From Rickettsiales bacterium (GTDB taxonomy: Bacteria; Pseudomonadota; Alphaproteobacteria; Rickettsiales; UBA1997): a DNA stretch of 59,742 bases. The stretch spans positions 1 to 59,742 of the forward strand of contig CANEVP010000008.1 of the NCBI GenBank assembly GCA_947442475.1. Reading direction: 5' to 3'. Below, piece by piece: positions 1 through 7,728 of the stretch (position 1 is its first letter; each line of letters opens with the position of its first letter). The notes under the pieces were generated by a model. That model had not been told where the DNA came from. It saw only the letters and a list, made by a program, of their open reading frames with translations, and ran no database searches. A program made the translations under genes and the position numbers.

Positions 1-153
1 CCAGAAGGAGTTGAAATGGTTATGCCTGGCGACAATGTTAAACTTATCGTAGAACTAATCGCTCCAATCGCTATGGAAGAAGGTCTTCGTTTTGCTATCC
101 GTGAAGGTGGCAGAACTGTTGGGGCTGGTGTTGTTGCTAAGATTATTAAGTAA
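1..153 (+). CDS. tuf: Elongation factor Tu, C-terminal fragment
   Basis: The window opens inside a gene. Reading frame 1 gives 50 residues and a TAA stop, including [24 protein letters not shown] and the ending AGVVAKIIK. This is the last beta-barrel domain (domain III) of EF-Tu, the GTPase that carries aminoacyl-tRNA to the ribosome. The N-terminal GTPase domain lies outside the window. The gene precedes tRNA-Trp, secE and nusG, as in Rickettsia-type translation clusters. Confidence 0.95.
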   Translation, partial: PEGVEMVMPGDNVKLIVELIAPIAMEEGLRFAIREGGRTVGAGVVAKIIK

Positions 154-183
154 TTTTCGACATTTAAAGTTTGTAGCGCAGAC

Positions 184-420
184 ATGAAAATCTTGAATAA
201 AGCTTTTCTCTACTCTTCCTTTTTCATTCTAGGAAACTGCGCTACTCACGGTAATTTTGTGACTGATCACAAAGATATTTGGTACCAAGATAACGACAAA
301 GGCTTGTTTTATTGTAGAGCCAATGTGAAAGATAATGGTTCGGCTGACCCATCATGTTTTGAAGCGGGATTTCAAATATATAATGGCGAAAAGTCGCTCA
401 GTAAAAAGAATAAGAACTAA
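184..420 (+). CDS. Small exported or lipoprotein-like protein, unknown function
   Basis: A 78-residue protein that I do not recognise. It starts with a basic residue followed by a hydrophobic stretch (about residues 8-17) that ends at a cysteine (FILGNC). This resembles a lipoprotein signal, although Asn at -1 is not the usual lipobox residue. The short mature part is polar, with two further cysteines around a SADPSCFEAGF segment and a lysine-rich tail. It lies alone between tuf and tRNA-Trp. The ATG start has no strong ribosome binding site. It could be a small envelope lipoprotein; export is inferred from composition only. Confidence 0.5.
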   Translation: MKILNKAFLYSSFFILGNCATHGNFVTDHKDIWYQDNDKGLFYCRANVKDNGSADPSCFEAGFQIYNGEKSLSKKNKN

Positions 421-426
421 GTTAAT

Positions 427-502
427 AGGAGCGTAGCTCAACTGGTAGAGTAGCGGTCTCCAAAACCGTTGGTTGGGGGTTCGATTCCTCTCGCTCCTGC
501 CA
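427..502 (+). tRNA. trnW: tRNA-Trp (anticodon CCA)
   Basis: A complete 76-nt cloverleaf. The acceptor stem AGGAGCG pairs with CGCTCCT, the D-arm has the usual AGCTCA start, the anticodon loop CTCCAAA contains CCA, and the T-loop is TTCGATT. The 3' CCA is encoded (500-502). It sits between the tuf 3' region and secE, its common place in alphaproteobacterial ribosomal clusters, and is probably co-transcribed with secE-nusG. Confidence 0.96.
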
Positions 503-522
503 AATTTTATAGTGAATTTTAA

Positions 523-699
523 ATGATCGCATTTTTCAGAGACTCAGTCGAAGAAGTAAAAAAGCTTCACGTCCCCTCAAAAAAAGAAACCTACGTTACA
601 ACAATCACAATTCTTGTAACTATAGTAGTTGCTTCTTTAGCAATTTTATTTGCCGACTTTTTGATCTCAAAAATCATCGGACTTATTTTTGGTTTATAA
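523..699 (+). CDS. secE: Preprotein translocase subunit SecE
   Basis: A 58-residue single-span membrane protein. It begins MIAFFRDSVEEVKKLHVPSK, the amphipathic helix typical of short SecE proteins, followed by a membrane helix of about residues 25-46 and a short hydrophobic tail. SecE clamps the SecY channel in the inner membrane. The ATG at 523 lies 20 bp after tRNA-Trp, and nusG follows at once, the conserved secE-nusG pair. The length fits the one-helix SecE of most bacteria. Confidence 0.9.
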   Translation: MIAFFRDSVEEVKKLHVPSKKETYVTTITILVTIVVASLAILFADFLISKIIGLIFGL

Positions 700-720
700 A
701 TTTTCAATACTTTGACGACC

Positions 721-1260
721 ATGGAAAACAACACCAATAAATGGTACATCTTAAATGTGATGGCTGGCCAAGAAAATAAAGTAGCTGCTGACATTAAGGC
801 AATGATACTTCGTGGCACTATCGATAAATATGTTTTTGACGCCTTGGTGCCCACAAAACCTATTATTAAGATTAAAAAAGGACAAAAAGTTCAAGAAGCT
901 CAAAAGCTATTTCCAGGCTATGTTTTTGTTAATACAAACTTAGCGAGTGAAGCCTATAACGCTATTAACTCAATCCCGAAAGTAATGGGGTTTTTGGGTG
1001 GAAAAAATAATCCTCAGCCAGTTGCTGAGTTGAAAATGCAAGAAATTCTAAATTTATCGTCTTCTCAAGAACTAGATAACAAGAGTGTTATTTTCGAGAT
1101 TGGAGAAACTTTAAATGTAATTGAAGGACCTTTCGAATCATTCTCTGGCGCTGTTGAAGATTTTGATATCGAGAAACAAAAAGTTAAAATTTCTGTTTTG
1201 ATTTTTGGTCGCGCAACTTCAGTAGAATTGGATATTAATCAGGTGGAGAAAGTTTCTTAA
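721..1260 (+). CDS. nusG: Transcription termination/antitermination protein NusG
   Basis: 179 residues from the ATG at 721. An in-frame TTG at 712 is possible but less likely given family length. The N-terminal NGN domain shows NKWYILNVMAGQENKVA, the conserved FPGYVFV and IPKVMGFLGG. The C-terminal KOW domain shows EGPFESFSGAVEDFD and ends with FGRATSVELDINQVEKVS. NusG binds RNA polymerase at the clamp, suppresses pausing, and links polymerase to Rho or to ribosomal protein S10. It follows secE by 21 bp. Confidence 0.97.
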   Translation: MENNTNKWYILNVMAGQENKVAADIKAMILRGTIDKYVFDALVPTKPIIKIKKGQKVQEAQKLFPGYVFVNTNLASEAYNAINSIPKVMGFLGGKNNPQPVAELKMQEILNLSSSQELDNKSVIFEIGETLNVIEGPFESFSGAVEDFDIEKQKVKISVLIFGRATSVELDINQVEKVS

Positions 1261-1270
1261 GAAACTTATT

Positions 1271-1322
1271 GCAATTTGCTTTTATAAAAATAAATTGCTG
1301 CGCCCTGCAAAAAGGAGGGCGC
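1271..1322 (+). promoter_or_regulatory. Two tandem hairpins in the nusG-rplK gap
   Basis: GCAATTT (1271-1277) can pair with AAATTGC (1292-1298). Immediately after, GCGCCCT (1300-1306) pairs with AGGGCGC (1316-1322), with a loop that contains a purine-rich AAAAAGG. No U-tract follows, so these are not intrinsic terminators. In many bacteria ribosomal protein L1 represses the rplK-rplA mRNA by binding a leader structure. These hairpins lie about 50 nt before rplK and are candidates for that site, but I cannot identify a definite L1-binding motif. Confidence 0.35.
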
Positions 1323-1373
1323 CCACGAAGCCAATAAAATCAAGGTTTCAACCACTCATTTCAAGAATAAACT

Positions 1374-1808
1374 ATGTCAAAATCAAAGGAAATTTTAGGC
1401 CTAATTAAGTTACAAGTGCCTTCTGGAAAAGCCAACCCAGCTCCTCCAATTGGACCAGCTTTAGGACAAAAAGGCTTGAACATCATGGAATTCTGCAAGC
1501 AATTCAATGCGTTAAAATTTGAATATGATCTTGGTACGCCAATTCCAGTTACCATCATCGCTTATAAAGATAAAAGCTTTACCTTCACAACAAAAAATCC
1601 TCCAGTTTCTTATTTGATTATGAAAGAAATCAAATTGGAAAAAGGCTCTTCAAACCCGGGAAAAGAAACTGCCGGAAAAATCACTATGGCTCAAATTAAA
1701 AGCGTAGCTGAAAAAAAGATGGTTGATATGAACGCAACCAGTATTGAAGCGTGTGCACAAATGGTTAAAGGCTCTGCCATCTCAATGGGGCTAGAAGTAG
1801 TAGAATAA
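1374..1808 (+). CDS. rplK: 50S ribosomal protein uL11
   Basis: 144 residues, the normal length. The N-terminal domain contains NPAPPIGPALGQKGLNIMEF, the proline-rich signature of L11 that interacts with release factors and the thiostrepton site. The C-terminal RNA-binding domain contains the KITMAQIKSVAEKKM segment and ends with GSAISMGLEVVE. L11 forms the stalk base with 23S rRNA helices 43-44. It is followed by rplA after 2 bp, so the two are translationally coupled. Confidence 0.98.
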   Translation: MSKSKEILGLIKLQVPSGKANPAPPIGPALGQKGLNIMEFCKQFNALKFEYDLGTPIPVTIIAYKDKSFTFTTKNPPVSYLIMKEIKLEKGSSNPGKETAGKITMAQIKSVAEKKMVDMNATSIEACAQMVKGSAISMGLEVVE

Positions 1809-1810
1809 TC

Positions 1811-2515
1811 ATGACAAAAACAAAAAAACAAAAAACAAAAAAAGTAGTTCAGCTAGTTGAGAAACTTCATGCTGCTAGTTTAGAAGACGGTATCAAAAAG
1901 CTTCAAGAATTGAGTGCGACTAAAAAGCGTAAATTTGTTGAATCACTTGACCTTGCTTTAAATCTAGGAATTGATGCTAAACAATCAGATCAAACTGTTA
2001 AAGGTTCGGTTTTATTACCTCACGGTTCTGGTAAAAAAGTAAAAGTTATCGTTTTCACTTCTAACGAAGATCAGAAAAAACTTGCCCTTGAAACCGGTGC
2101 TTCTGAAGCGGGACTTGAAGATCTAATTGCTAAAATTGAAGCTGGATTCTTGGACTTCGACTGCTGCGTTGCAACTCCAGACGTTATGCAAAAAATTAGC
2201 AAAGTTGCCAAAAAACTTGGGCCCCGTGGTTTAATGCCAAGCCCAAAAAATGGCACTGTTACAGCTGATATTAAAAAAGCCGTTTCAGATGCTTTAAAAG
2301 GAAAAATTGATTTCAAAAACGATAAAGCTGGAACTATTCATTGCATGGTAGGAAAGATTAGCTTCGATTCTGCTTCTTTGCTTGAAAACGCTAAAGCGGT
2401 TATCAAAGCGATCAAAGATTCTAAACCAGAAAGCTCTAAAGGAAAATTCATCAAAGAATTTTACCTAAATTCAACCATGGGACCCTCTGTAAAGGTCGCC
2501 ATTGATTCTCTGTAA
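1811..2515 (+). CDS. rplA: 50S ribosomal protein uL1
   Basis: 234 residues, as usual for L1. The N-terminus is lysine-rich, followed by KVKVIVFTSNED, the KKLGPRGLMPSPKNGTV signature and GKISFDSASLLENA. The C-terminus ends TMGPSVKVAIDSL. L1 binds 23S rRNA at the mobile L1 stalk and helps release E-site tRNA. In many bacteria it also represses its own operon. The ATG lies 2 bp after the rplK stop. Confidence 0.98.
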   Translation: MTKTKKQKTKKVVQLVEKLHAASLEDGIKKLQELSATKKRKFVESLDLALNLGIDAKQSDQTVKGSVLLPHGSGKKVKVIVFTSNEDQKKLALETGASEAGLEDLIAKIEAGFLDFDCCVATPDVMQKISKVAKKLGPRGLMPSPKNGTVTADIKKAVSDALKGKIDFKNDKAGTIHCMVGKISFDSASLLENAKAVIKAIKDSKPESSKGKFIKEFYLNSTMGPSVKVAIDSL

Positions 2516-2533
2516 AATAATTTCTCAAAGAAA

Positions 2534-3025
2534 ATGAATAAGAATCAAAAACTAGAATTAGTTTCTTCATTAAAGAATAAACTAACCAACAGTGCTTTCG
2601 TAGCAGTTATACATTATCGCGGAATGAGCGATAAACAACTCTACGATATGCGTATCGCTCTCAAAGCAAAAGACTGCAACATGAAAATAGCCAAGAATAC
2701 TTTGGTTAAAGTTGCTCTCAAAGGAACTGATTTGGAAGCCCTAACTCCTCATTTAAACGGACCGACTGCAGTTCTATATTCACAAGATATAGTAGCTTTG
2801 TCGAAAGTTATTTCTGACGTAGCTAAGCAACTTGATGTTTTAAAAATCAAAGTTGGCTACTTCAACAAATCACTTATTACTGAAAACGCCATAAAAGAAA
2901 TGGCTAAACTAGGTTCCCTGAATGATGTTCGCGCTTCATTCATCGGTGTACTCAAAGGTGCTCAAACTAACTTTGTCAGGGTTCTTTCTGCTCCTGAAAA
3001 AGGATTAGCCTCTTTGAAGCAGTAG
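2534..3025 (+). CDS. rplJ: 50S ribosomal protein uL10
   Basis: 163 residues. It shows the N-terminal RNA-binding domain of L10 (FVAVIHYRGMSDKQLYDMR, MKIAKNTLVKVAL), then GPTAVLYSQD, and a C-terminal helix that carries L7/L12 dimers. L10 is the base of the ribosomal stalk. It lies 18 bp after rplA and 42 bp before rplL. The short rplA-rplJ gap leaves little room for the long L10 leader seen in E. coli. Confidence 0.97.
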   Translation: MNKNQKLELVSSLKNKLTNSAFVAVIHYRGMSDKQLYDMRIALKAKDCNMKIAKNTLVKVALKGTDLEALTPHLNGPTAVLYSQDIVALSKVISDVAKQLDVLKIKVGYFNKSLITENAIKEMAKLGSLNDVRASFIGVLKGAQTNFVRVLSAPEKGLASLKQ

Positions 3026-3067
3026 TATCCAATTTTTTAATTATTAATATCAATCAACAGGTAAAAA

Positions 3068-3430
3068 ATGTCTGCAAATCTTGACCAACTATCAGAAACC
3101 TTATCAGCTTTAACAGTTTTAGAACTTGCTGATCTAAGCAAAAAATTAGAAGAAAAATGGGGTGTTTCTGCTGCATCTTTCGCTGCTGCTGCCCCAGCTG
3201 CTGCTGCTGCAGAAGTTAAAGATAAATTTGAAGTTGTCTTAACCGCTGCTGGTGACAACAAAATCAACGTTATTAAAGAAGTTAGAGTTATCACTGGTCT
3301 TGGCTTGAAAGAAGCTAAAGATCTAGTTGAAGCCGCTCCTAAAACAGTAAAATCTGATGTTCCTACAGCTGAAGCTGAAGAAATCAAAAAGAAACTTGAA
3401 GCAGCCGGCGCAAAAGTTGAATTGAAGTAA
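3068..3430 (+). CDS. rplL: 50S ribosomal protein bL7/L12
   Basis: 120 residues. The N-terminal dimerisation helices (about residues 1-35, [21 protein letters not shown]) are joined by an alanine-rich hinge (about 36-52) to the globular domain [34 protein letters not shown], which contacts the translational GTPases. This is the multicopy stalk protein. A clear hairpin after the stop codon separates it from rpoB. Confidence 0.98.
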   Translation: MSANLDQLSETLSALTVLELADLSKKLEEKWGVSAASFAAAAPAAAAAEVKDKFEVVLTAAGDNKINVIKEVRVITGLGLKEAKDLVEAAPKTVKSDVPTAEAEEIKKKLEAAGAKVELK

Positions 3431-3446
3431 TTAACTTTTCTCTTCT

Positions 3447-3484
3447 AAGCCAACTCATCCACTTTATGGCTTGAGTTGGCTTTT
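3447..3484 (+). terminator. Hairpin with short U-run between rplL and rpoB (attenuator)
   Basis: AAGCCAACTCA (3447-3457) pairs perfectly with TGAGTTGGCTT (3472-3482) around a 14-nt loop, and four T residues follow (3481-3484). An attenuator or RNase III site in the rplL-rpoB gap is known from E. coli, where it sets polymerase genes to a lower level than ribosomal genes. The U-run is short, so partial termination or processing is likelier than full termination. Confidence 0.7.
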
Positions 3485-3556
3485 AGTGTTTTAAAAGTTT
3501 CCACAAATCCGCACGCGTTTTCATTCATTCTTAATAGAATACAAAAGAGGTAAAAG

Positions 3557-6500
3557 GTGATTCAGGCTCGCAATTTTGACCAAACTCTCTTCAGAAAAAA
3601 TTTCAGCAACAGCAAAGATAGAGAAGCAATTCCTCATCTAATTTCGTTGCAAAAAGATTCTTACGAAAAATTCCTACAAGCCAACATTTCTCAAGAAAAA
3701 AGAGAAAATATCGGTATCCAATCCGTTTTTAATTCTTTTTTTCCACTCTCCGATTCAGCTGGTAGAGTTACGATCGAATTTGTTAGCTATTCTCTTGGAG
3801 AATCCAAGTATGAAGCATATGAATGCTTATCTGCCGGCAGAACATTTTCCGCACCTCTTCGCGCCCAATTACGTTTAATTTTGTGGCACCAAGAAGAAGG
3901 AAGCGAAATCAAAGAAATCCGCTCAATTAAAGAGCAGGAAGTTTATCTTTGCGAAATCCCTTTGATGACCGAAACTGGCAGCTTCATTGTTAATGGCGCT
4001 GAAAGAGTTATCGTATCTCAAATGCGTCGTGCTCCTGGTGTTTTCTTTGATAGTGAAAATGTAAAACTTTCAGGTTCGAAATCTTATACTGCTAAAATCA
4101 TTCCTCACATCGGCTCATGGCTTGATTTTGAGTTTGACAGCAAAGACATTCTTTACTTCCGCGTTGATAAAAAAAGGAAAATCCCCGCTTCATCATTGCT
4201 TCGTGCAGTTGGCATGACCGCAGAATCAATCATACGAACTTTCTACGGCGCAGTTGATGCCACTCTTACTAAAAAAGGTTGGGCTTTAAAATTCGACATC
4301 GAAGCCTTCATCGGCAAAAAAGCTCCTTATGACTTGATTTGCGCTGATACTGGCGAAATCAAAGTTAAAGAAGGCGTTAAACTAAGCCGCAAATCTGCTG
4401 AAAAACTTAAAGAAGAAAAATTCCAGCATTACCTTTTAACTGATGAAGTTCTTCTTGGATACGTTGTTGCTCAAGATCTAGTTGAGTCAGACACTGGTGA
4501 ATTGCTACTTGAGGCTGGCAGCATCGTAACTGCTGAAAGCTTAGAAATTTTACAAAAATTAAATTTCAAAGTAATCACCATCATCAACCCAAGCAAGTCA
4601 GATATAGGGCCATACCTCTACAATACGATGTTGGTTGATAAAAACCAAAATCAAAAAGATGCTTTGTTTGACGTTTATAAAGCAATCAGACTTGGCGAGG
4701 CTCCATCATCTCTAGAAGTTGCTAAAAATTACTTCGAAAACTTGTTCTTCTCTGATGCTCGTTACAATCTATCTGATGTAGGTAGAATGAAAATGAACCA
4801 TCGCTTAGGCCTTGAGATCAACAAAGAAACTTTGTTTTTGACTCACAGCGATGTTGAACAAACCATCAAAATTCTCAGCTTAATCAAACACAATGATCTA
4901 AAAACCGACGATATTGACAACTTGGCAAACCGTCGTGTTCGCGCCGTTGGCGAGTTGATTGAAAACCAACTTCGTATCGGTATGTCTCGTATCGAAAAAT
5001 CAATCATCGAAAAGATGAACTCGGTTGAAGTTGATACCATCATGCCTCAAAGCTTGATCAACTCTAAACCATTGATTACCGCAGTTAAAGATTTCTTTGC
5101 GACTTCTCAGCTTTCTCAATTCATGGATCAAACCAATCCACTTGCTGATATCACGCATAAGCGTCGTCTTTCAGCCTTGGGACCAGGTGGTCTTACTCGT
5201 GAAAGAGCTGGATTCGAAGTTCGTGACGTACATCCAACTCACTACGGCCGCATCTGTCCAATTGAAACCCCGGAAGGTCCAAATATCGGTTTGATTAACA
5301 GCTTGGCTACTTACGCTCGTGTTAACAATTACGGCTTCATCGAAACACCTTACCGCAAAGTAACTAACGGAAAAATCACTAACGAAGTAAAATATCTTTC
5401 TGCAATGGAAGAAATCGACTTCGTGATTGCACCTTCAACTAACGCAGTTGATGAAAAAGGTCAGATTAAAGCCGATCTAGTAAGCTGCCGTAAAAACGGA
5501 GAGTTCGTTATGATGACTCCTGATAAAATCGATTATATCGACGTTTCAACTAAGCAAATAGTTTCAATCGCAACAACTTTGATTCCTTTCTTAGAAAACG
5601 ATGATGCAAACCGTGCTTTGATGGGCTCGAACATGCAGCGTCAAGCAGTTCCTTTGCTTCGTCCAGATGCTCCACTCGTTGGAACTGGTATGGAATCAGT
5701 AATTGCAGCCGACTCTGGCGCCGCTATTCGTGTTAAAAAAGATGGTATCGTTAAGTTTGTTGATTCATCAAAAATCGTTGTTGAGTCTTTCATTGAAGGC
5801 ATTCCGCATATCGACGTTCACAATCTGTCAAAATATGTCAGAACCAACCAAGATACTTGCGTCAATCAAAGACCTACAGTTGAGATCGGTCAAAAAGTAA
5901 AAGCTGGCCAAATCATCTCTGATGGTCACTCAATTTCTAATGGTGAAATCGCATTAGGCAAAAACGTCCGCGTAGCTTTCATGCCTTGGAACGGTTACAA
6001 CTTTGAAGACTCGATCATCATCTCGGAAAAATTATTAGCTGACGATACTTTCACTTCAATTCACATTGAAGAGTTAGAAATCGTTGCGCGCGACACCCGT
6101 CTTGGGCCCGAAGAAATCACTCGCGACATTCCAAATGTTAGCGAAGAAATCTTAGGCAAGCTTGACGAAGAAGGTATCATTCACGTTGGCGCTGACGTTC
6201 AACCGGGCGACCTTTTGGTTGGCAAAACCACACCAAAAAGTGAGTCTCCAATGACTCCGGAGGAAAAACTTTTGAAAGTAATATTTGGTGAAAAAGCTTC
6301 TGACGTTAAAGACTCTTCGCTTTACGCATCTACTGGTGTTGCTGGAACTGTCGTTGATGTAAAAGTTTTCTCACGTAAAGGTATAGAAAAAGACGAGCGC
6401 TCGATTTACATCGAAATGCAAGAAATCGAAGAATTATCTAAGAGAAAAAATCTTAAAGTTTCTTTCTTAGAAAGCTCTTTGAGAGACGTCTTAGTTGAAC

Positions 6501-7642
6501 TTTTCGACGGCAAAAAAATCACTAACAGCATCGATAAATTGAAAGCCAAAGCTACCCTGTCCTCTAAAGACTTGGGAGATGTTTCAAAAGCAGTCTTGGT
6601 TAAAATTGTAGTTGATGACGCTAAAACAATGGATAAGGCCGAAAGCTTTATCAAAGCGCACAACAAACAAATCACCGATATCGAAAAAGAATTTAACGAT
6701 AAAGTTGCCCGCATCAAAGCTGGTGATGAATTAGGACAAGGTGTTCTAAAAATCGTAAAAGTTTATGTCGCTACAAAATACCGTTTACAGCCAGGCGATA
6801 AAATGGCCGGACGTCACGGTAACAAAGGTGTGGTTTCTAAAATCGCACCAATTGAAGACATGCCTTACTCTGAAGATGGCGAGCCAATTGATATCATGTT
6901 GAACCCTCTGGGCGTACCTTCGCGTATGAACGTTGGTCAAATTCTTGAGACCCACTTAGGCCTTGCATCTAAAGAGCTCGGAAAACAAATCGGTCACATC
7001 TTAGATCAAGTTTCAGCTAAAAAAGCTGACTTTATCAAAGAACTTCGCGACAAAATTTTAGCGGTTTATTCTTCTGAAGAAGAAACCAAAAAAATTAAAG
7101 CAATGTCTGAAAATGAACTAATTTCATTCGCCTCACAACTTAAAAACGGCGTGCATTTTGCCACCGGAATTTTTGAAGGCGTGAAAGAAGCTTACATTAC
7201 CAACTTGCTTGAAATCGCTGGCATTGATGCCTCTGGACAAATCCAACTCTTCAACGGCAAAACCGGTGATAAGTTCGATCGTAAAGTTACAGTTGGCTAC
7301 ATTTACATGCTGAAACTGCACCACTTAGTTGACGATAAAATCCACGCTCGTTCAATCGGACCTTACAGTTTGATTACTCAGCAACCTTTGGGTGGTAAAT
7401 CGCACTTCGGTGGTCAACGTTTCGGTGAAATGGAATGTTGGGCTCTTCAAGCTTATGGTGCGGCATATTCGCTTCAAGAAATGTTAACCGTTAAATCGGA
7501 TGATGTGGTCGGTAGAATTAAAATCTACGAATCAATCATTCAAGGTAACCAAAACTTCAATTGCGGAATTCCAGAATCATTCAACGTTATGATTAAAGAA
7601 GTTCGCTCTTTGGGTCTAAATATTGAACTTGTTGAAAAATAG
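3557..7642 (+). CDS. rpoB: DNA-directed RNA polymerase subunit beta
   Basis: 1361 residues starting at GTG, with an AAGAGG-type ribosome binding site just upstream (about 3544-3549). Family landmarks are FMDQTNPLADITHKRR and LSALGPGGLTRERAGFEVRD, GRICPIETPEGPNIGLI, MESVIAADSGA, AFMPWNGYNFEDSIIISE, GDKMAGRHGNKGV and the C-terminal HFGGQRFGEMECWALQAYGA. It forms half of the polymerase active-site cleft. The rifampicin-pocket residues corresponding to E. coli D516, H526 and S531 are all wild type, so no classical resistance change is visible. Confidence 0.99.
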   Translation: MIQARNFDQTLFRKNFSNSKDREAIPHLISLQKDSYEKFLQANISQEKRENIGIQSVFNSFFPLSDSAGRVTIEFVSYSLGESKYEAYECLSAGRTFSAPLRAQLRLILWHQEEGSEIKEIRSIKEQEVYLCEIPLMTETGSFIVNGAERVIVSQMRRAPGVFFDSENVKLSGSKSYTAKIIPHIGSWLDFEFDSKDILYFRVDKKRKIPASSLLRAVGMTAESIIRTFYGAVDATLTKKGWALKFDIEAFIGKKAPYDLICADTGEIKVKEGVKLSRKSAEKLKEEKFQHYLLTDEVLLGYVVAQDLVESDTGELLLEAGSIVTAESLEILQKLNFKVITIINPSKSDIGPYLYNTMLVDKNQNQKDALFDVYKAIRLGEAPSSLEVAKNYFENLFFSDARYNLSDVGRMKMNHRLGLEINKETLFLTHSDVEQTIKILSLIKHNDLKTDDIDNLANRRVRAVGELIENQLRIGMSRIEKSIIEKMNSVEVDTIMPQSLINSKPLITAVKDFFATSQLSQFMDQTNPLADITHKRRLSALGPGGLTRERAGFEVRDVHPTHYGRICPIETPEGPNIGLINSLATYARVNNYGFIETPYRKVTNGKITNEVKYLSAMEEIDFVIAPSTNAVDEKGQIKADLVSCRKNGEFVMMTPDKIDYIDVSTKQIVSIATTLIPFLENDDANRALMGSNMQRQAVPLLRPDAPLVGTGMESVIAADSGAAIRVKKDGIVKFVDSSKIVVESFIEGIPHIDVHNLSKYVRTNQDTCVNQRPTVEIGQKVKAGQIISDGHSISNGEIALGKNVRVAFMPWNGYNFEDSIIISEKLLADDTFTSIHIEELEIVARDTRLGPEEITRDIPNVSEEILGKLDEEGIIHVGADVQPGDLLVGKTTPKSESPMTPEEKLLKVIFGEKASDVKDSSLYASTGVAGTVVDVKVFSRKGIEKDERSIYIEMQEIEELSKRKNLKVSFLESSLRDVLVELFDGKKITNSIDKLKAKATLSSKDLGDVSKAVLVKIVVDDAKTMDKAESFIKAHNKQITDIEKEFNDKVARIKAGDELGQGVLKIVKVYVATKYRLQPGDKMAGRHGNKGVVSKIAPIEDMPYSEDGEPIDIMLNPLGVPSRMNVGQILETHLGLASKELGKQIGHILDQVSAKKADFIKELRDKILAVYSSEEETKKIKAMSENELISFASQLKNGVHFATGIFEGVKEAYITNLLEIAGIDASGQIQLFNGKTGDKFDRKVTVGYIYMLKLHHLVDDKIHARSIGPYSLITQQPLGGKSHFGGQRFGEMECWALQAYGAAYSLQEMLTVKSDDVVGRIKIYESIIQGNQNFNCGIPESFNVMIKEVRSLGLNIELVEK

Positions 7643-7653
7643 TTACTAGTCGG

Positions 7654-7679
7654 GCGAGCCTTTATTAACAAAGGCTCGC
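7654..7679 (+). terminator. Hairpin in the rpoB-rpoC gap
   Basis: GCGAGCCTTT (7654-7663) pairs perfectly with AAAGGCTCGC (7670-7679) around a 6-nt loop. The bases that follow (TTCACTT) are not a real U-tract, so this is more likely an RNA processing or stabilising hairpin than a full terminator. rpoC starts about 50 bp later with no better promoter candidate. Confidence 0.5.
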
Positions 7680-7728
7680 TTCACTTAAGAAATCACGTGA
7701 AATTTGTAAAAAATAAAATCAAAAAATC

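Noticed and set aside
3037-3387. 116-codon open frame on the minus strand across rplL
   Set aside because: It mirrors the alanine-rich rplL gene; GCT/GCA codons read backwards rarely give stops. There is no independent start signal, and the plus-strand gene is certain.
5097-5240. Possible rifampicin resistance changes in rpoB
   Set aside because: The residues equivalent to D516, H526 and S531 of E. coli are all the sensitive type.
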